From Lachnospiraceae bacterium (GTDB taxonomy: Bacteria; Bacillota; Clostridia; Lachnospirales; Lachnospiraceae): a stretch of 53,403 bases of DNA. The DNA lies in the NCBI GenBank assembly GCA_902363835.1, contig CABJBM010000036.1:1-53403 (forward strand), given 5' to 3'. The position numbers and the translations under genes were made by a program. The notes under the pieces are model-generated. The model was not told the DNA's origin and did no database searches. It saw only the letters and a list, made by a program, of their open reading frames with translations. Positions 48,366 to 53,403 of the stretch are shown here, one piece after another (the stretch's first letter is position 1; each line of letters opens with the position of its first letter).

Positions 48366-50528
48366 ATGAAACCAGGAAAGAAAGTGCTTGCGCTGATCTT
48401 TATCTCCATCGCAGCATTAATCGGTATCGCGGCATTTGGGCTGGGCAGCAGTGTCAAGGGAATCTTTGATATGCGTTACGGCATTGATATCCGCGGTGGT
48501 GTGGAAGCTATTTTTGAACCCCAGGGCCTTGATCGGAAACCCACGGAGAGGGAGCTTGAATCTGCAAGGGAAATCATTGAAACCCGTATGGATAATCAGA
48601 ATATTTCCGATCGGGAAGTAACCGTGGATAAGGGCGGCGGTTACATCATTGTTCAGTTCCCGTGGAAATCCGGAGAAACAAACTTTAATCCGGAGGATGC
48701 CATTGCAGAACTGGGAGAGATGGCGGAGCTTACATTCCGTGATCCGGATAACAACATTCTCATTCGGGGAAAAGATGTCCAGAGTGCCTCCCCCCATGAA
48801 ACCACCAGCAACGGCATTAAAACCTATGAAGTGGCTTTGACTTTTAACTCCGATGGAGCAAAATTATTTGAAGAAGCAACGGGAAATCTCATTGGAAAAC
48901 GTATGAGCATTTATATGGATGAGGATCTGATTTCCAGTCCTACTGTTCAGAGTAAGATATCCGGCGGACAGGCTGTGATTACAGGTATGAAGGATTACAA
49001 TGAAGCCAAGGACCTGGCAGAAAAGATCAATGCAGGTGCCCTTCCCTTTTCTCTTGAAACCACAAACTTCTCTACCATCAGCCCGTCTCTTGGAAGCAAT
49101 GCGCTGAATATTATGATCTATGCGGGAATCGCTGCGTTTGGTGTAATCTGTATATTCATGATTGGATTTTACAGGCTGCCGGGTCTTGTAGCATGTATCA
49201 CACTGCTGATGCAGATGCTGATGCAGATGCTTGCGATTTCCATTCCTCAGTATACACTGACCCTGCCGGGAATTGCAGGTATTATACTGACCCTTGGTAT
49301 GACCGTAGATACCAATATCATCACATCGGAGCGTATTTCTGATGAGCTGAAAAGAGGGGCGTCTGTTAAGTCGGCCGTATCATATGGATACAAAAATGCT
49401 TTTTCTTCTGTCTTAGACGGAAACCTTACCGCTGCCATCATTGCTGTCATATTGATGGTATTAGGTTCCGGTACCATGCTCAGCTTTGGTTATACCTTAT
49501 TCATTGGTATGATCGTAAACCTGTTTGCCGGAATTACTGTATCAAGAAACATGCTTCTTTCCTTTATTTCTTTCAAGACATTTGATAATGAAAAGTATTT
49601 CCGCAGGAGAAAGGATGCAAAAATTATTCCGTTTTACCAGAAGAAATATATTTTTGCAATTATTTCCGGTGTGATCACCATCGCCGGTATTGCCGGCTGC
49701 TTCACAAAAGGGGTCTCGCTGGACACTCAGTTTACAGGAGGTGCCGTATTATCCTACTCTGTATCAGCTGACGCAGATACGGAAAAGATTCAGGTGGCAG
49801 TTGAGAAACAGACCAACCGTCCGGTTACTGCCCAGATTAAGGAAGACAATATGACAGGTCTTAAGAGACTGTCAGTTACCCTTGCCGGAGATTCAGGAAT
49901 CTCACCGGAGGAGCAAAAGTCTATAACCGATGCCATTAACAGCACATCCGAAACAGTTAATGCCCAGCTTTCCGAAACTTTTGTAGTAGAGCCTTACATT
50001 GGTGCCAAAGCCTTAAGAAATGCCGTACTTGCCATTGCGCTGGCTATGCTTTTCATCATTGTTTATGTATGGGTACGTTTTTCTGCTATGTCGGGCCTGT
50101 CTGCAGGTATTACAGCCATGATTGCCCTGGTCCATGATACGATGGTGGTATTCTTTGCATTTGTACTGTTTGGAATACCGTTAAATGATGCATTTGTAGC
50201 TGTGGTTCTTACCATCATTGGTTATTCCATCAATGATACCATAGTTATTTATGACAGGATCCGTGAGAATAAGAAGGCAAACAGCAAAATGTCTGTAGTG
50301 GATCTGGTAAACATAAGCACCAGCCAGACTCTTGGGCGTTCCATTAATACGTCCATGGCCACAGGGCTTTGCGTACTGATCATCATGGTAGCTTCTATTT
50401 ACTTCCAGATTGAATCCATCATTGAATTCTCTCTGCCGATGTTGTTTGGTGTAATTACCGGCTGCTATTCATCCATTTGCGTGGCCGGAAACTTATGGGC
50501 ATATTGGGAAAAAAGAAAAGAGAAATAA
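48366..50528 (+). CDS. secDF: Protein translocase accessory subunit SecDF (fused SecD and SecF)
   Basis: This 720-residue membrane protein uses ion gradients to help pull secreted proteins through SecYEG. The SecD half (about 1-410) shows MRYGIDIRGGVEAIF, the large P1 external domain, and the membrane helices with GIAGIILTLGMTVDTNIITSERI. The SecF half (about 415-720) has KGVSLDTQFTGGAVLSY, AVVLTIIGYSINDTIVIYDRIREN and RSINTS. AAAGAGGAC precedes the ATG. A terminator follows. The many Sec-dependent secreted proteins in this window would use it. Confidence 0.95.
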   Translation: MKPGKKVLALIFISIAALIGIAAFGLGSSVKGIFDMRYGIDIRGGVEAIFEPQGLDRKPTERELESAREIIETRMDNQNISDREVTVDKGGGYIIVQFPWKSGETNFNPEDAIAELGEMAELTFRDPDNNILIRGKDVQSASPHETTSNGIKTYEVALTFNSDGAKLFEEATGNLIGKRMSIYMDEDLISSPTVQSKISGGQAVITGMKDYNEAKDLAEKINAGALPFSLETTNFSTISPSLGSNALNIMIYAGIAAFGVICIFMIGFYRLPGLVACITLLMQMLMQMLAISIPQYTLTLPGIAGIILTLGMTVDTNIITSERISDELKRGASVKSAVSYGYKNAFSSVLDGNLTAAIIAVILMVLGSGTMLSFGYTLFIGMIVNLFAGITVSRNMLLSFISFKTFDNEKYFRRRKDAKIIPFYQKKYIFAIISGVITIAGIAGCFTKGVSLDTQFTGGAVLSYSVSADADTEKIQVAVEKQTNRPVTAQIKEDNMTGLKRLSVTLAGDSGISPEEQKSITDAINSTSETVNAQLSETFVVEPYIGAKALRNAVLAIALAMLFIIVYVWVRFSAMSGLSAGITAMIALVHDTMVVFFAFVLFGIPLNDAFVAVVLTIIGYSINDTIVIYDRIRENKKANSKMSVVDLVNISTSQTLGRSINTSMATGLCVLIIMVASIYFQIESIIEFSLPMLFGVITGCYSSICVAGNLWAYWEKRKEK

Positions 50529-50537
50529 TTGTTAATG

Positions 50538-50577
50538 AAAAAACCGAAACGTACCTTTGGGGCGTTTCGGTTTTTTT
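50538..50577 (+). terminator. Rho-independent terminator of secDF
   Basis: AAAAACCGAAACG pairs with CGTTTCGGTTTTT over 13 bp with an 11-base loop, ending in a run of seven T. Confidence 0.92.
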
Positions 50578-51148
50578 GTGTTACAGTAAGAATAGTCCCT
50601 GCTTTGTTAAGGATGGAAGGCTTTTTGATATCAGGAACTCTTGCGTTGGAATGGAAAGCCTGCTAACCACAAATAAAAATATATGAGATCCAAAATGGGC
50701 AATAATAGTTTAGCCCATATTTTTATACAAGAAAAATAATACGAATGCCAGTTTGTCGAAAGATTTTTATATATGGCCGCAATATCCAACTTTTCGGTCA
50801 CTTACAAATTGCGCATGTTTTTGTAAATTCAGAGCAAAGAACCATAAATCAGGCTGATATCCACACGGCGGAGCAGAGAGATCATGTTTGTCTGAAGCTG
50901 CAATTTTCGCCACAAAACAGGGGCTTTTTTACAAATATATGCGTATCCAGAACACCTATGATAGGAAATGTTCAAAAAACGAAAAAGATTCGACATTTTT
51001 ATTGCATATATGACAATATATATTCCGGAGTGATAAAATATATATACAATCTTAACATGATTAAAGTTGAATTATACAGAAATAGTGCTAAAATATACAA
51101 TGGAACAATTTTTTTTTATCTTAAAGAAAGTAGGAGGTTAATGGTGTC
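50578..51148 (+). other. 570-base gene-less stretch before the pyrophosphatase gene
   Basis: No supported gene. A second terminator-like hairpin lies at 50695-50724 (ATGGGC with GCCCAT, then ATTTTTAT). A 138-codon frame at 50745-51161 has biased, low-complexity residues and no family match, and ends inside the next gene, so it is not called. AT-rich DNA at about 51000-51110 probably contains the promoter; AGGAGG at 51130-51135 serves the pyrophosphatase. Confidence 0.4.
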
Positions 51149-53236
51149 ATGGGTAGTTTAAGCTTATTTCTAATCATTTCCATTCTTGTTTCTGTTCTTG
51201 CGTTTGCTTTTGCGGTGTGGTTGTACCGCTGGGTATCTGCGCAGCCATCTTCAAATCAACGGGTGAAGGAGGTTGGAAGTTATATCAGACAGGGTGCAAA
51301 CACATTTTTAAAAAAGGAATACATTGTTTTATCAAAGTTTTGCGCGGGAGCAGCGCTTCTGATCTTTCTGTTTCTACCGGCTCCGATCTGGAGCGGAGGC
51401 TCGGTTTTAAATAATCTTACCGTTGTTCTGGCATACATATGCGGAACTGTTTTTTCTGCCGTAGCAGGTAAAATAGGAATACAGGTAGCTACCATAGCTA
51501 ATATAAAGACTGCAGAAGCTGCACAAAAAGGTGGTTTGAGGCCTTCTTTTCTGTCAGCCTTCCGCGGCGGCGCAGTTATGGGAATGGCAGTAGTGGGAAG
51601 CTCGCTTTTAGGAGTGACTCTTGTTATGATGCTTACCGGAGATTCCGTTGCACTGTTGGGCTTCAGCTTTGGTGCCAGCTCTCTGGCTTTATTTGCCAAG
51701 GCAGGAGGTGGTATCTTTACAAAAACTGCAGATATCAGTGCAGATCTTGTTGGAAAAGTAGAACTTGGAATCCCTGAGGATGATCCCAGAAATCCGGCGG
51801 TAATTGCCGATAATGTGGGAGATAATGTAGGAGATGTTGCCGGAATGGGCGCAGATCTGTTCGATTCCAATGTGGCTTCCACAGTATCTGCTCTGGTTAT
51901 GGCTATTGCTCTGAGCAAAAAAATAGGAGTTGACTATGCTTCCATGGTGTTCTGCTATGCAGCTCTGGGACTTTTATCTTCTATCATAGGAGTTATGGCA
52001 GCCCGTATGGGAAAGAAGGGTGATCCTACCATGGCTCTTAATATGAGTACCTATATTACCACGGGCATATTTGCCGTACTCACTGCAGGGGCAACCGTAG
52101 TGTTCCAGTTTGACTGGCGTATCTGGGGCGCAACAGCTATCGGCTTATTTGTTGGCGTTATTATAGGAATTACCAGTGATTACTTTACAAATGATAATAA
52201 AAAACCAGTGCGTAACGTTGCAAAGGCATCTGAGTCAGGACCTGCATTCACCATTCTTTCCGGTGTTTCCTATGGTTTTTTAAGTGTTCTGCCTGCCATG
52301 GTGGGAATCGGTATTTCTGCCATGATTTCTTATAATCTTTGCGCTTCCATTGCTCCTCAGGATCCTACTGCAGGAATGTTTGGAATTTCCATGGCTGCTG
52401 TTGGAATGCTTTCCATCGTCGGAATGATCATCTCCAATGATGCATACGGACCAATTGCCGATAACGCAAGGGGACTTGTGGAAATGGGAGATTTAGGAGA
52501 TGACGCACTTGAAATTACAGACTCACTAGACAGCGCAGGAAATACAGTGAAGGCAGTAACAAAAGGATTTGCCATTGCAGCAGCAGGATTAACCATTATC
52601 TCCCTGCTTGGTGCGTTTATGAGTGAGGTAAACGATGCGGCCGGTACTACCATACTGACCGGGTTCGATATTATCAATCCTAAGGTATTTTTCGGAATGC
52701 TGGTGGGAGCCTCTGTTCCGGCTATTTTCTCTGCCATGCTGATGCTTGGAGTAGACCGCAATGCACAGAGAATGGTATCGGAAATTCACCGTCAGTTCAG
52801 AGAAATCAAGGGACTGAAAGCGGGCAAAGCCGGAGTCATACCTGAATATGACAAATGCATTGATATTGCTACCAATGGTGCCTTAAAAGAACTGATTCCT
52901 GCCGGACTCGTCAGCATTCTCGTGACCATTGTGGTGGGGTTTGTAGGTGGAGTTGAATCCGTAGGAGGATACCTTGCAGGCAACATTATCAGCGGTCTTT
53001 TGCTTGCCCTGTTTATGAGCAATTCCGGAGGATTGTGGGATAATGCAAAGAAATACATTGAAGCCGGAGGAAACGGGGGAAAAGGAAGTGAAGCACATAA
53101 GGCGGCTGTAGTAGGAGATACGGTAGGCGATCCTTTCAAGGATACGGCCGGTCCATCCATCAATACTCAGATAACTGTTGTGTCTCTGGTGGCTTCTTTG
53201 ATGTCTTCCTTGTTTTTAGCATTTTCCCTGTTTTGA
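51149..53236 (+). CDS. hppA: Membrane-bound ion-pumping pyrophosphatase, K+-independent type
   Basis: This 695-residue integral membrane enzyme of about 16 helices couples pyrophosphate hydrolysis to ion pumping. The pyrophosphate site motifs are DISADLVGKVE (usual DVGADLVGKVE; a Gly-to-Ser variant), DDPRNPAVIADNVGDNVGDVAG and GDTVGDPFKDTAGPS near the C-terminus. The segment GNTVKAVTKG has Lys468 and Thr471 where K+-dependent enzymes have Ala and Gly/Ala, the signature of the K+-independent subfamily, which are H+ pumps. The ATG is 13 bases after AGGAGG. A terminator follows. It would save energy by using pyrophosphate from biosynthesis. Confidence 0.93.
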   Translation: MGSLSLFLIISILVSVLAFAFAVWLYRWVSAQPSSNQRVKEVGSYIRQGANTFLKKEYIVLSKFCAGAALLIFLFLPAPIWSGGSVLNNLTVVLAYICGTVFSAVAGKIGIQVATIANIKTAEAAQKGGLRPSFLSAFRGGAVMGMAVVGSSLLGVTLVMMLTGDSVALLGFSFGASSLALFAKAGGGIFTKTADISADLVGKVELGIPEDDPRNPAVIADNVGDNVGDVAGMGADLFDSNVASTVSALVMAIALSKKIGVDYASMVFCYAALGLLSSIIGVMAARMGKKGDPTMALNMSTYITTGIFAVLTAGATVVFQFDWRIWGATAIGLFVGVIIGITSDYFTNDNKKPVRNVAKASESGPAFTILSGVSYGFLSVLPAMVGIGISAMISYNLCASIAPQDPTAGMFGISMAAVGMLSIVGMIISNDAYGPIADNARGLVEMGDLGDDALEITDSLDSAGNTVKAVTKGFAIAAAGLTIISLLGAFMSEVNDAAGTTILTGFDIINPKVFFGMLVGASVPAIFSAMLMLGVDRNAQRMVSEIHRQFREIKGLKAGKAGVIPEYDKCIDIATNGALKELIPAGLVSILVTIVVGFVGGVESVGGYLAGNIISGLLLALFMSNSGGLWDNAKKYIEAGGNGGKGSEAHKAAVVGDTVGDPFKDTAGPSINTQITVVSLVASLMSSLFLAFSLF

Positions 53237-53293
53237 TTTATAGAGACAGGACTTAATAGGATCATGACAGCTTGCTGCGTACAAGCTGTAGAC

Positions 53294-53333
53294 AAATCGG
53301 TGTCAGGACATAGGTCCTGGTGCCGATTTTTTT
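53294..53333 (+). terminator. Rho-independent terminator of hppA
   Basis: AAATCGG and CAGGAC pair with GTCCTG and CCGATTT (internal loop of TGT/GTG), followed by TTTTA. It ends the pyrophosphatase transcript. Confidence 0.9.
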
Positions 53334-53403
53334 ATGGGTCGTGACCCAGTTGAGCTCGCGTAGCGTGCGAAATATAAACCACCCGCTATGCGGGTGTGCG
53401 GTG
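53334..53403. repeat. Cluster of small palindromes at the right edge, possible end of an IS200/IS605-type element
   Basis: Three inverted repeats lie within 70 bases: TGGGTCGTGACCCA, CTCGCGTAGCGTGCGA (imperfect) and ACCCGCTATGCGGGT. G+C content is clearly above that of the neighbourhood. Subterminal hairpins of this kind are seen at ends of IS200/IS605 elements, but the element would lie outside the window, and no transposase is visible. Confidence 0.35.

Noticed and set aside
50745..51161. 138-codon frame before hppA
   Set aside because: Runs into the pyrophosphatase start, lacks a ribosome-binding site, and its residues look like random AT-rich translation.
1..53403. CRISPR arrays, tRNA or rRNA genes
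   Set aside because: No regularly spaced repeats and no cloverleaf or rRNA motifs were recognised on either strand by eye.

Overview
The window reads as a chromosomal segment of an anaerobic, low-GC Gram-positive gut bacterium, most likely a Lachnospiraceae or other Clostridia member. The indications are Shine-Dalgarno sites of the AGGAGG type, lipoprotein signal peptides, a sufCBDSU iron-sulfur operon, a YesM/YesN-type sugar two-component system, an oleate hydratase, a SecDF fusion and a membrane pyrophosphatase. No rRNA, tRNA, CRISPR array or complete transposon was seen. The assignment comes from gene content read by eye and was not checked by a search.

Layout. (1) 0-6 kb: a phosphate uptake operon pstB1-pstS-pstC-pstA-pstB2-phoU. 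It has two different PstB ATPases whose catalytic motifs are defective in complementary ways. (2) 5.9-9.2 kb: a TIM-barrel sugar epimerase-like gene, then a leftward BAAT-family acyl-transferase/thioesterase plus MarR unit with two identical palindromes around its promoter. (3) 9.2-14.4 kb: leftward sufC-sufB-sufD-sufS-sufU. (4) 14.4-18.3 kb: four copies of one inverted repeat upstream of a second MarR gene, then GNAT acetyltransferases (one truncated) and a DsbA/FrnE-like oxidoreductase. (5) 18.5-31.1 kb: a carbohydrate operon with YesM/YesN, an ABC importer, a GH127 glycosidase, a zinc alcohol dehydrogenase, a split transketolase and a 3-hydroxyisobutyrate dehydrogenase-like reductase. (6) 31.2-38.1 kb: an accessory block rich in small secreted proteins. 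It holds a secreted protein with a toxin-like C-terminus and a likely immunity partner, an ECF sigma/anti-sigma pair with a small secreted protein, a Cys-rich secreted protein, and BlaI/BlaR1-like genes overlapping a secreted peptide gene. (7) 38.2-46.2 kb: a PucR regulator divergent from an unusual fusion (Old Yellow Enzyme-type oxidoreductase plus acetoacetate-decarboxylase-like domain) and an SDR, facing a TetR-oleate hydratase unit. (8) 46.3-53.4 kb: an internally deleted kptA remnant, a YaiI/YqxD protein, Ogt, a small membrane protein with SecDF, and a membrane pyrophosphatase with K+-independent signature residues. Hairpin-rich repeats close the window.

The strongest leads are the predicted heterodimeric Pst ATPase with one consensus and one degenerate ATP site, the stand-alone secreted toxin/immunity candidate, two secreted-protein genes that share an odd mini-ORF leader, the OYE-ADC fusion enzyme, and the repeated operator arrays of the two MarR genes.
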